A stretch of DNA of 64,000 nt, taken from the NCBI RefSeq assembly GCF_001641265.1, contig NW_020167534.1, positions 744,001 to 808,000 of the forward strand, in the 5' to 3' direction. The stretch is from Pseudogymnoascus destructans (taxonomy: Eukaryota; Ascomycota; Leotiomycetes; Thelebolales; Thelebolaceae). The notes under the pieces are model-generated. The model was not told the origin of the DNA. It saw only the letters and a list, made by a program, of their open reading frames with translations, and did no database searches. Within the stretch, counting starts at the first letter, position 1, and each line of letters starts with the position of its first letter. Shown here in pieces: positions 41,523-51,350 of the stretch. Both the position numbers and the translations under genes were made by a program.

Positions 41523-42364
41523 CTACAACTTCTTACACAAAACCACCCCTCCATCCCCCTTAACCCCCCTCTCCCCACTAACACCCCCATCCATAACAAC
41601 CCCCCACCTCTCAAACCCCTGCCTCGCATAAAACCTCTCCGCCGCCCCATTCCCCGCTCCCATCACCAAATGCACACCCCACACCCCCCTCCCCCTCAAC
41701 TCTGTTTCAAGCCTCTCTATCATCTTCGCCCCCAACCCCTTAGATTGGAAGGCGGGGAGAATATCGATGTGGAGGTGCGCTGGGTACTCCTCTACCAGTT
41801 CGGGGAAATCGGAATGCAGCATTGACGAGGGGTTGTGGAGAGCTTGTAACATCCCTCCCCCAAGCGTGGCTCCCTCCCATGGCAGCGAGGGTGGAGGGGG
41901 CGCAGCCCACCAAGGGGAGAGGGTGAGGAGGTAGGTTTCTTCGTATGCGGCGACGAAGGAGGGGGTGGAGGGGGCGCAGAGGATGTAGCCCACGCAGGAC
42001 GCTGGTACGAGACTAGACGTGCCCGTTACATCTCCATCTGCGTTGCCAGTGGAGGCAGAGGCATCGAGCACGAAACATGTCCCAGGCTCTAACCGTACAT
42101 ACGGCAGCGCCCATAAATAAGGCGCCAGTGGTGCTGATGGCGCGGGGGCGAGGATGGCGCGTAGGTTTGGGGGGGCCGTGATTTCGCACTGAGGGTGTTA
42201 GGTATGCTCTAAGAATGCTGGGGATAGGGGCGTACGATGCGCGAGACGGCTACTTCGTCCCACGAGTCTGGCGCGGGATTGAAGGGCCTAATCACGATTC
42301 CTGACTCTGAGTCCATGGCCATCTTTTTTTCTGTCTCCCCAGCGGTCGTGTTTGGCGCTGCCAT
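41523..42364 (-). CDS. GNAT-family N-acetyltransferase, 264 aa, two exons
   Basis: Exon 1 is 42364-42236 (ATG, MAAPNTTAGETEKK), then a 47-bp intron 42189-42235 (GTACGC...CTCAG), and exon 2 is 42188-41523; 129 + 666 nt close in phase. The start of the fold reads GIVIRPFNPAPDSWDEVAVSRI, then CEITAPPNL, LPYVRLEPGTCFVLDA and VGYILCAPST. The GNAT core is HLHIDILPAFQSKGLGAKMIERLE (motif A, acetyl-CoA binding Q-x-x-G-x-G/A as QSKGLG) followed by GVHLVMGAGNGAAERFYARQGF (motif B). The substrate cannot be told. A short divergent spacer links it to the 42628 gene. Confidence 0.88.
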
Positions 42365-42627
42365 TGCTGTCAGGTTCGGTGTTGGCGGGGTAAGTGTAAG
42401 AACTAGCAGATGGAGGGGTAATTATGTCATTTCGATATCACCGCAAAACGACAGTGCTGGTGCGGGTGCGAATAGCCCTCTTTATACCCCCTCCCCATCC
42501 CACCTACCACCATCCCACCGGGAAAATCCCCGTGCAACTTCACCGTCGCCTACCTAGCCCCTCGGCGCCAGCTACCACGACGGCGGTGGCGGACGCACCC
42601 CACTTCGCTCTCGCTTTCACCACCAGA

Positions 42628-42936
42628 ATGGGTCGAATTCCTTCTCATTTCCTCGGCAATCCCAACTTCACCGAAACCTACCGCTACTTCCTCGACTCGC
42701 TCGACCAGAGCGACTACGCCGCCTACAATGACCAAGTGTTCTACATAATCCCTAAAATCGTCAGCCTCGAGTCACGCAAGCGCCGCGGCCTAGTGGATCC
42801 CGTTAGACTATCTAGCAGCGCGTATATGCTCAATGAGCTAGTCCAGCTAGGCGTCACCGACGCCAACCCCGCCGTCTCAAGGTATGCCCGCCCGACAACC
42901 AGCTCCGCGTTGTCGGCGCCGACGCCGACGCTATAG
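42628..42936 (+). CDS. Small hypothetical protein, first exon or whole gene
   Basis: ATG 42628 begins MGRIPSHFLGNPNFTETYR and stays open to 42936. A GTATGC donor at 42882 after the sense-like stretch SLESRKRRGLVDPVRL...LGVTDANPAVSR suggests an intron. CTAACACTAAC (43105-43115) with AG at 43142-43143 could end a 262-bp intron and give a short basic tail ending at 43192, about 100 aa in all. I do not recognise the family. The region 42365-42627 would be its promoter, shared with the GNAT gene. Confidence 0.45.
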   Translation: MGRIPSHFLGNPNFTETYRYFLDSLDQSDYAAYNDQVFYIIPKIVSLESRKRRGLVDPVRLSSSAYMLNELVQLGVTDANPAVSRYARPTTSSALSAPTPTL

Positions 42937-43433
42937 GGGGATAGGGATGGGGGAGTGGGGGGATTGCTAGGGTTGGATTAGGTGGAGAGGGGTGGGGTTT
43001 GAAACGACGATGTAAATGTGCTGATTGATTGTTCATTTCTATATTATCATCCTCCCCCCTAACATCTAAACGAAAACATCAACCCTCCCGCCCTCTATCC
43101 CCTCTAACACTAACACATGCACCCTCCCGCCGGATATGTTAAGGAGAAGAAGGTCGCGCTATGGGATACGCTGGGTTTTGACCCTGGAATGACAGGTTCC
43201 CTTTGCAATCACAGCGGGCAGCTCCCCTATTGGCTTTCGTGCGCCATAGTATGGAGCCACCCGTTCAGTCGCCGACTGAACTCCTAGATCCTAAGCGCCT
43301 CAGAGGTTTGAGGATGGCCCCCGAAGCCTACAAATACGATACATAGGCCCATAGGTAGCGTGATAATTAAATTGATCTATTTATTCTACATACTGTACTG
43401 ATTGAAGCCTCATATTCCGTTCTGCTAGCCACG

Positions 43434-43512
43434 ATGCCCATCCCCACCGCCCACCCCTCCTCGCCCATCACCCCTGTACAAGAAATGGCTGATCTTCTAC
43501 TCTCTAAACAAG
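43434..43512 (+). pseudogene. Orphan first exon cut off by transposon island
   Basis: ATG 43434 opens MPIPTAHPSSPITPVQEMA and ends at a consensus donor AAG/GTAAGAG (43513). No continuing exon is found; a pogo relic starts within about 30 bp and mobile DNA fills the next 14 kb. It reads like the start of a host gene truncated by insertion. Could be chance. Confidence 0.35.
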
Positions 43513-43539
43513 GTAAGAGCCCTATTAGGAAGAACTAGA

Positions 43540-43945
43540 CTACTAACTTTATTAAGCGTCATATAGAAATAAAAGCAAAGTTCAGTTAGAAGTACGATTA
43601 TAAATGAGCAAAATGTGAACATCTAAAGATAATTAAAGGGTAGTTCTCCCTTGTACAAAACATAGTTGCAAAATACAGAATATTAGATAAGAACTAATGC
43701 CTTAGATTACTATAACCCATTCCTAATTACTAGGCTATACCTTCTTTGCTTTTACACGCCTAAAGCTTGTCATAACTATCACAGTTAAGATAACACCTAT
43801 CATAAACCTAGTCTTATTAAAGTTGTAGATATCTACTTTATAGATGCTATATTTCGTAATTGTGTTGTAAACAAGCTTAAACCAGCTATAGATAACTTCT
43901 ACGTCCTTACACTTAGCCCACTAGTAGTTGTATTTGCACTAGAAG
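43540..43945 (-). pseudogene. C-to-T mutated pogo/Fot1 transposase relic
   Basis: On the minus strand one frame reads WFKLVYNTITKYSI, DIYNFNKTRFMIGVI, then KV*PSN*EWVIVI*GIS. It matches the DIYNFDETGFMMGVI...KVQPGNREWVTVIQG region of pogo/Fot1 transposases, with Gln and Arg codons turned to stops and Asp to Asn. The strand is AT-rich. This is the picture left by repeat-induced point mutation. Confidence 0.7.
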
Positions 43946-43950
43946 CGTGT

Positions 43951-44595
43951 TGTAATGGTGGGTGCACCAGATGTGAGAATCTAGCCACCCAAGGAAGGGA
44001 TGATTTTACTAAGACAACACACTGTCTTAGGAAAAAGAGCCAAAGGGTCGTAGCTTAGACTATTCCACAACGCAGCAATCAGGTGTATGATGTAGTGGAG
44101 TGGTTTAGACAAGTTGTAACAAATGTTGAGTCTGAGAACTCAGGGATAAGGGATAAGTCAGAGGTTAGCACCTCACTGACTTTTCAGAAACAAGGAGTAA
44201 CAAGATCAATGCTTGGAAGCTTGGAAAAGACGTGGAAGTATGTGATAGTCGATTTACTGTATTGTCTGCTTGCCCTTTCTTAAGGAAAGGGCAATCCTAT
44301 TTATGCCAAAGGAGTGTAGTTCTCTCATTTTCCAAGACCAGGCTTGGTAACTGTAGTCGACGTAAGAGAATCCCATAGAACCATCTCCTAGGTTCCTAGC
44401 CTATAGGAAGTGAAAGGAGGTCCAAGGTCAGAGTACCCCTATAGACAGATTATGTCATAACTTAACCAATCTTGTGGGTAACTAAGGAGCGATGACGTGT
44501 AATGAATCATAGACGGTTGTAGAAGCTTTTGGAGCTATCATTCATGTTCCTAGGCCTCTAGTTGATAGAGATATGTCATGTGTAGTATTAGCCCA
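43951..44595 (-). repeat. Truncated or solo LTR of the gypsy-3 family (copy A)
   Basis: Starts TGTAATGGTGGGTGC like LTRs B, C and D and follows them for about 645 bp, to TATTAGCCCA. It is flanked by GTGT on both sides (43947-43950, 44596-44599), which could be a 4-bp duplication or chance. The last about 290 bp present in B-D are missing. Confidence 0.7.
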
Positions 44596-44653
44596 GTGTA
44601 AGGACACAGGGCACCCAGCTCACAGTAATAGCATATTGTAATGGTGGGTGCAC

Positions 44654-45589
44654 TGTAATGGTGGGTGCACCAGATATGAGAATCTAGCCACCCAAGGAAG
44701 GGATGAATTTACTAAGACAACACACTGTCTTAGGAAACAGAGCCAAAGGGTTGTAGCTTAGACTATTCCACAACGCAGCAATCAGGTGTATGATGTGGTG
44801 AAGTGGTTTAGACAAGTTGCAACAAATGTTGAGTCTGAGAACTCAGGGGTAAGTCAGAGGTTAGCACCTCACTGACTTTTCAAAAACAGAGAATAACAAG
44901 ATCAATGCTTGGAAGCTTGGAAAAGACGTAGAAGTATGTGCTAGTCGATTTACTGTATTGTCTGCTTGCCCTTTCTTAAGGAAAGGGCAATCCTATTTAT
45001 GCCAAAGGAGTGTAGTTCTCTCATTTTCCATGACTTTCCATGACTAACCAGGCTTGGTAAATGTATTAGAAATCAAGTGCGACCCACAACTAGCTTGCTA
45101 ATCATGTAGTGAACGTAAGAGAATCCCATAGAACCATCTCTTGGGTTCCTAGCCTATAGGAAGTGAAAAGGAGGTCCAAGGTCAGAGTACCTATAGATAA
45201 ATTATGTCATAACTTAACCAATCTTGTGGGTAACTAAGGAGCGATGACGTGTAATGAATCATAGAGGGTTGTAGAAGCTTCTAGAGCTATCGTTCATGTT
45301 CCTAGGCCTCTAGTTGGTAGATATATGCCATGTGGTAGTATTGGCCCACCCCCTTAAGGAGGAGATTTTCTTAATAACTTGTTCAATGAGTGTTCAAATG
45401 ATATGCCGTGATGTATGTAGCATAAACAGATGTAGTAGAAGAGTTTGCAGCAATCGTTGAGTAGTATTGCTTCTGTTGTTGGTGTGATAAGCCAAGATAT
45501 GTATGGTGACTTGTAGGTTTGAGGAGGAGATTTCTAAGTTTGCTCTTGAGTTTGATAGCAAACTGAGTGCAACGAATGTCAGTATGACA
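44654..45589 (-). repeat. 3' LTR of gypsy-3 copy 1 (LTR B)
   Basis: 936 bp. Its outer end is preceded by a 17-bp tandem copy of the LTR terminus (44637-44653). It contains a private stretch of about 100 bp after GGCCCA (45349-45450) not found in C or D. Confidence 0.82.
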
Positions 45590-45600
45590 TGATCCCCCTT

Positions 45601-48411
45601 TTAAGGACGTTTGTGGGCTGTCTGCTTGCCCTTTAGCCAGGTGGCTTTCTTAGAAAGAAATTCTAGAATGAGCTTAGATGCATTTTTTAGATTTCTCTTA
45701 GGCTCCCAAGTGTTGTCACTTGTAGGATAGCCTTTCCACTTAACGAGGAAGTAGTCCTGACCTCTAAGTGTCTTTTTGTCAAGGATAGACTCTACTTCAT
45801 ATTCTGGTTGATCCAAGATCAGAACAGGAGGTGGAGGAGACTGAAGTGGTCTTAAGGAACTTTCTTGTGCCTTAGACAAGAGAGATGCATGGAAGACATT
45901 ATGGATAGTCCAAGTAGGTGGTAATGCAAGCTCGAAAGCATTCTTGCCAATAGTCCTTGTGATCTTAAAAGGTCCAAGTCTTTTAGTATCAAGTTTGTCT
46001 GAAGGTCTAGTAGTTGTGATATGTCTTCTAGACAAAAAGACTTGATCACCAACTTTGAATTGTGGTGCAACCACCCCCCTGTTAAAGGCCTGAGCCTGCT
46101 CGTCTTGTGCACGCTGTATTTGAACCTTGAGATAGTCCTGGAGGCCCTTAAGGTAGATGATTCTTTCAGTAGCAGAAGGGTTTTTGAAATTTTCAGGACA
46201 ATTCAGTTCTGCCACTTCAAACCTAGGGTGATAACCATAGTTTGCATAGAAAGGTGTCTCTTTTGTGGTGTTAGAGACTGTGTTGTTGTAAGCAAATTCT
46301 GCAAGATGGAGAAGATCTGCCCAGTTGTCTTGAGCATAGTTTGTATAAATTCTTAGATATTGTTCAAGTACAGAGTTGACTCTCTCTGTCTGGCCATCTG
46401 TTTGAGGGTGATAAGCTGTAGAGAAGCGTTGTTCCATGTTTAAGAGTTTAGAGAACTCCTTAAAAAAGTTTGAAGTGAAAACTGCTCCCCTATCTGAGAT
46501 CCAGTGTCCAGGAATTCCATGATATTTAAAGACCACCTTGAGGAATAGCCACGCAAGTTCAGAAGCTGTGATAGTCTCATTGCAAGGCTCAAAGTGTGCC
46601 ATTTTTGTGAGCCTTTCTACCACCACAAGGATAGAGTCATAAGGGGTAGCACCCCCTTTTGGGATAGAAGGAGGCAACTTGACTATAAAGTCAATGGATA
46701 TGGAGTCCCATGGGCGTTCTGGTATAGGTAGAGGCTGCAAGAGGCCATAGGGCTTTTGCCGTGTAGGTTTGTTCAAGTTGCAAGTAATGCAAGAAGATAT
46801 ATAGTCTTGAAGAGTAGTCCTTAGACTAGGCCAGTAGAACTTTCTTGTTAGAAGTTCATAAGTTTTTGCAAAGCCAAAGTGCCCTGCAGCTGGAGCATCA
46901 TGGAACTGCTGTAGGAGGTGTAGCTGTAATCGTTTATCCCTTGGGACATAGATATAGTTCTTGAATAAGAGAAGTCCATGCTGATTTTTTGAGAAATTCT
47001 GTAGTCCAACTTTCTCAAGAGAGGAACCTTTCTTCTGGAGGTATTCCAAAGTTCTTTTCGCAAAGGGATCATGGTTGTAAGCATCTTTGAATGCTTTAAG
47101 AAGTGTTGCTGAGGGTGTATAGTCTTTAAAGGTCTCTGGTTCCTGAGAAGAGGTAATGGGGGCAACTTGGTCTTGAGGGGATAAGTTTACCCCTAAGTCC
47201 TCTGTAGTACTAGGGTTGCTTAAAGATGCTGCTATAAGCTTTGCTGAGTCTAGCAGAGCCTTTGTATTGCTAGTTTTAGCAGAATCTTGGTAGTCATGTC
47301 TTCTTGAGAGGAGATCTGCTCTTTGATTCTTGGCCCCTGAGACATGTTTTATAACAAAGTCAAAACCTCCTAGTTGTTCAGACCACCTTGCTTGTCGTCG
47401 ATTGAGCTGTTTAGTGGTTGTAAAGGTCAAGAGATTTGAATGGTCACTGTAAATAGTGATAGGATAGTTTGCCCCTTCAAGGTAGCATCTCCAATGCTTT
47501 AGAGAACATACTATGGCAAGCAGTTCCTTGTCTGTAATGGGATAGTTTTGTTCGGCTGCTGATAGCTTTCTTGAGTAAAATGCCACAGGCTGTAGCTCTT
47601 CTTGTTTGTCTTTTGGAGCTTGGTATAAGATTCCAGAAATGGCAAAATCTGAGGCATCTGTCTCAAGAGTGGCAGGTTTCAAGGGGTTAAAGTGTAGTAA
47701 CATTTTCCCTTCTTTAAATTCTCCTTTAAGAGCATCGAAAGCATCTTGCTGTGTCTTATCCCAGTGATACAAAGTGTCCTTGTGAAGTAATTGAGTAAGG
47801 GGTAAAGCCAAGGATGTATATCTTGGTATAAACCTCCTGTAATAGTTGGCAAACCCAAGGAAAGACTGAACCTCTTTAATGCTGGAAGGAATAGGCCACG
47901 TTTGTACTGCTTTTGTCTTTTCAGGGTCCATCTGAATGCCTTCTGTTGAAATTCTATGTCCTAAGAAATCAACTTGAGACATATGGAAAAGACATTTCTC
48001 AAGTTTGCAAAAGAGTTGTGCTTGAGATAGCTTCTCTAAGACTTGTCTAACATGTAGAACATGCTCTTGAGTGTCTAAAGAGTATATAAGAATGTCGTCT
48101 AAGTAGACAACAACAAAGATATCCAAGTAAGGTCTTAGAATATCATTCATGAGAGCTTGGAAAGAAGCAGGTGCATTGGCAAGCCCAAAAGGCATTACCT
48201 GGTATTCAAAATGACCATAGCGTGTTCTGAATGCTGTCTTCCACTCATCACCTTCCTTGATGCGTATCAGGTTATAAGCTCCCCTGAGATCTAACTTGGT
48301 AAAGATCCTTGCTGAAGAGAGCCTATCTATGAGCTCAGGGATAAGGGGTAAAGCATATCTGTTTTTAACAGTGACTGCATTAAGGCCCCTATAATCAACA
48401 CAGAGACGCAA
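45601..48411 (-). CDS. gypsy-3 pol: RT, RNase H, integrase, chromodomain
   Basis: 936 open codons beginning within RT (LCVDYRGLNAV); the natural polyprotein continues upstream in another frame because of a 1-bp loss near 48440. RT: KLDLRGAYNLIRI, MPFGLANAPASF, YLDDILIYS. RNase H: LETDASDFAISG, DKELLAIV, YSDHSNLL. Integrase: H-H/C-C finger (AAGHFGFAKT...CITCNLNK), IDFIVKLP, SDRGAVFTS and HPQTDGQTERVN (D,D,E). Then the GPFKITRTIGKNAFELALP segment and a chromodomain (YEVESILDKKTLRG, FLVKWKGYPTSDNTWEP). All enzymatic motifs are present. Confidence 0.9.
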   Translation of the reverse strand: MRLCVDYRGLNAVTVKNRYALPLIPELIDRLSSARIFTKLDLRGAYNLIRIKEGDEWKTAFRTRYGHFEYQVMPFGLANAPASFQALMNDILRPYLDIFVVVYLDDILIYSLDTQEHVLHVRQVLEKLSQAQLFCKLEKCLFHMSQVDFLGHRISTEGIQMDPEKTKAVQTWPIPSSIKEVQSFLGFANYYRRFIPRYTSLALPLTQLLHKDTLYHWDKTQQDAFDALKGEFKEGKMLLHFNPLKPATLETDASDFAISGILYQAPKDKQEELQPVAFYSRKLSAAEQNYPITDKELLAIVCSLKHWRCYLEGANYPITIYSDHSNLLTFTTTKQLNRRQARWSEQLGGFDFVIKHVSGAKNQRADLLSRRHDYQDSAKTSNTKALLDSAKLIAASLSNPSTTEDLGVNLSPQDQVAPITSSQEPETFKDYTPSATLLKAFKDAYNHDPFAKRTLEYLQKKGSSLEKVGLQNFSKNQHGLLLFKNYIYVPRDKRLQLHLLQQFHDAPAAGHFGFAKTYELLTRKFYWPSLRTTLQDYISSCITCNLNKPTRQKPYGLLQPLPIPERPWDSISIDFIVKLPPSIPKGGATPYDSILVVVERLTKMAHFEPCNETITASELAWLFLKVVFKYHGIPGHWISDRGAVFTSNFFKEFSKLLNMEQRFSTAYHPQTDGQTERVNSVLEQYLRIYTNYAQDNWADLLHLAEFAYNNTVSNTTKETPFYANYGYHPRFEVAELNCPENFKNPSATERIIYLKGLQDYLKVQIQRAQDEQAQAFNRGVVAPQFKVGDQVFLSRRHITTTRPSDKLDTKRLGPFKITRTIGKNAFELALPPTWTIHNVFHASLLSKAQESSLRPLQSPPPPVLILDQPEYEVESILDKKTLRGQDYFLVKWKGYPTSDNTWEPKRNLKNASKLILEFLSKKATWLKGKQTAHKRP

Positions 48412-50375
48412 GGAGCCATCTTTCTTCTTGACAAAGAGAATGGGAGCTCCTGCTGGTGAGGAGAAGGTCTGATAAAGCCAGAACTAAGGTTCTCATCTAG
48501 GTATTCTCTGAGAGTTTTCAGCTCTAATTCAGATAGAGAGTAGATAGGGCCGTAGGGAGGCATTGAGCCTTCTGCGAGTGGTATCTCATGGTCATAAGGC
48601 TGGTGCTTTGGCAGAATTGATGCCTTTGCCTTGTCAAAAAGATGTTGGTAGTCTTGGTATGCTAAAGGCAAAATGACCTCCTGAGATGATTTCTCCAAAT
48701 CTGAAGTAGCTGCTATCTCCAGGACAGGTTGGAAAGGTTTAACCCATATCAGAGATGATATATCGTCCATAGTTTGGTCAAAATCCTTGATCTGGGACAA
48801 GTCTGAGTCTTGGACCTGAATAGGGGTAACTGAGGCTTGAAGGGTTTTTTCAGTATTGAGCTCGGATTTGAGCTAAACCCAAGCGATAAATGCTTCCAAT
48901 TGATAGTTGGATCATGCCTTTGAAGCCATGGAAGACCTAGGATTACTGAGTACTTCATTGGTATAACATCTAAAGAGATGGTGTCTGAAAATGTTGATTT
49001 TCCTAGGGGAATCTCAAGTTTGAGTACTGGGGTGTTGCAGGTAATGGAACCTGAACTGATAGGAGTTCCATCAATGACTCGGAGCAACTCTGGAGTGCGT
49101 TTGGGAATTGTAGGTAACTGGTGTGTCAAGATGAGGTCTTGAGATATAAAGTTGCCTGTTGCCCCTGAGTCTATCATAGCCCTTGTAGATAACACCTGTT
49201 GATGAATAGGGATTAACAGTGTGTGAAACTCTGAGAAAGCACCATCGACACATCTTTGTTGTCTAGGGGAGAAGTTGTAGTCTCAGTTGAAGTTGTGCCT
49301 GGTGGGGATTTTTCAAGTTTTTCAGGAATAGCAGCTGTGACTGTGTCTGAGGCTGCTATATGTTTTGATTCAGCACTCCCCCGTGCTGAATAGCACTCCT
49401 GAATTCTGTGCCCCCCTTTGCCACAGTATAAACAAAGGTTGTTGTCCATTCTGTGTTTTCTTTCTTGAGGAGTAAGTTTACCCCTTTTCAGTTTTTGAGG
49501 CTTCTTGTAGGCTGAGGTGCTGGATTTGCTGTAGATCTCTTTATAGAGGCGTCTAAGTCCATAGGTTCAGGTGCTGAGTCCTTAGCAGTTGGTGTAGAGG
49601 TGTAATTGTTGAAATTTCTTGTTGGATGCCAGTCTTGGTTCTTCTCCTTTCTTCTTTCAAAAAGCCTATCATCAAGTCTGACAGCTTTCTCTATAAGCGT
49701 TTGAAGTGTTGTAGGGCGTTCTTCTTTGCTGAGTTCATCCTTAATAGCTCTTGAGCCTTGGTAGTAAGTGAAGACTAAGGCTTCTTCATTCCAAGTCAAG
49801 TGAGAAGTGATTCTCCTAAATTCTGTTGTATACTGAGCAGCAGAGGTCTTTTGACATAGCTTCTGTAGCTCTCTTTCTGCTGTAGCAGTTTCGTTGATGT
49901 CTCCAAAGGTCCTGGTAAGTTCCTCTTGAAACTGGTCATAAGAGGGTAATCAAAGGTGTAGTGGTATTTTGGTTGTTGCCACTAAGTCTTCTAAGATATG
50001 GCTCAAAGAAGTTGAATGCAGATCCACGGAGGTAGCTGGCAGCGAAATATATCTTCTGAATATCTGAGGTGAACTGATGAGGCCTGAGGGTGAAGTAGAT
50101 GTCCAGTTGCATAAGAAATCCTTCAACTTCCTCCTGTCTCCATGGTATAAATCTGGTGTTTGCACTTTAGGAAGTGCACCTGGGGTACCCGACATAGCCA
50201 GAGGAGCTGTGGGAAGCTCTGTATGATGTGTCTGAGTTGAGGATTGTGTTGCTGAAGTGTTGGCTTGAAAGGTGTTTTCCAAATTCTCAAGTTTGTTTGC
50301 TATATTTTGTATAAAGGCAAACAGTTGTTGCATCTGCTGTTCAGCAGTAGTTGTAGGAGCTTGGTCGTCCTCCAT
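48412..50375 (-). pseudogene. gypsy-3 copy 1 gag-protease, frameshifted
   Basis: ATG 50375 (MEDDQAPTTTAEQQ), only 52 bp inside LTR C. Compared with copy 2 (51351-52798), this copy has several 1-3-bp length differences, mostly in short homopolymers (for example at 50120, 49945, 49750, 49500), that break the frame into four pieces. Landmarks: gag domain, CCHC knuckle (CLYCGKGGHRIQEC) and protease MIDSGATGNFIS. Another shift lies between protease and RT. Decay or assembly error; see findings. Confidence 0.85.
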
Positions 50376-50427
50376 TGTAGTATCGAAGTGCTGCTATAGA
50401 AATAGTTGAAGCTTGAAGCAGACAAGG

Positions 50428-51349
50428 TGTAATGGTGGGTGCACCAGATGTGAGAATCTAGCCACCCAAGGAAGGGATGAATTTACTAAGACAACACACT
50501 GTCTTAGAAAACAGAGCCAAAGGGTCGTAGCTTAGACTATTCCACAACGCAGCAATCAGGTGTGTGATGTAGTGAAGTGGTTCAGACAAGTTGCAACAAA
50601 TGTTGAGTCTGGGAACTCAGGGGTAAGTCAGAGGTTAACACCTCACTGACTTTTCAGAAACAAGGAGTAACAAGATGAATGCTTGGAAGCTTGGAAAAGA
50701 CGTGGAAGTATGTGATAGTCGATTTACTGTATTGTCTGCTTGCCCTTTCTTAAGGAAAGGGCAATCCTATTTATGCTAAAGGAGTGTAGTTCTCTCATTT
50801 TCCAAGACTTTCCATGACTAACCAGGCTTGGTAACTGTAGTCGACGTAAGAGAATCCCATAGAACCATCTCTTAGGTTCGTAGCCTATAGGAAGTAAAAG
50901 GAGGTCCAAGGTCAGAGTACCCCTATAGACAAATTATGTCATAGACAAATTATGTCATAGACAAATTATGTCATAACTTAACCAATCTTGTGGGTAACTA
51001 AAGAGCGATGACATGTAATGATCATAGAGGTTCGTAGGAGCTTTTAGAGCTATCGTTCATGCTCCTAGGCCTCTAGTTGGTAGAGATATGTCATGTGGTA
51101 GTATGAGTGATGTCATGTAATGAATCATAGAGGGTTGTAGAGATATGCTATGTGGTATATCGGCCCAGTAACTAAGGAGCGATGACGTAATGAATCATAG
51201 ATGGTTGTAGCAATCGTTGAGTAGTATTGCTCTTGTTGTTGGTGTGATAAGCCAAAATATGTATAGTGACTTGTAGGTTTGAGGAGGAGATTTCCAAGTT
51301 TGCTCTTGAGTTTGATAGCAAACTGAGTGCAACGAATGTCAGTATGACA
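50428..51349 (-). repeat. 5' LTR of gypsy-3 copy 1 (LTR C)
   Basis: 922 bp, nearly identical to LTR D except for small tandem differences (three rather than two GACAAATTATGTCATA units near 50930-50975). Ends at the N of 51350. Confidence 0.82.
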
Positions 51350-51350
51350 N
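51350..51350. other. Assembly gap (single N)
   Basis: The only ambiguous base in the window. It joins the end of LTR C to the middle of a second gypsy-3 protease gene, so sequence is missing or collapsed here. Confidence 0.97.

Larger units (their letters stand above)
44654..51349 (-). mobile_element. Chromovirus-type Ty3/gypsy element 'gypsy-3', copy 1
   Basis: Minus-strand element: 5' LTR C at right (50428-51349), gag, protease, RT, RNase H, integrase, chromodomain, 3' LTR B at left (44654-45589). The LTR limits are set by where copies B, C and D all stop matching: TGTAATGG on one side, ATGACA on the other (TGTCAT...CATTACA on the element strand). A purine tract (AAAAGGGGGATCA) sits directly before LTR B on the element strand. 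Gag and the gag/RT junction are broken by 1-bp indels while pol is open for 936 codons. Confidence 0.9.

Noticed and set aside
45349..45589. Placing the gypsy-3 LTR end at GGCCCA (45348) with CCCCCTTAAGG as purine tract
   Set aside because: Copies B, C and D share a further stretch ending exactly at ATGACA, and a better purine tract lies beside that point. Copy A stopping at GCCCA keeps a shorter LTR variant possible.
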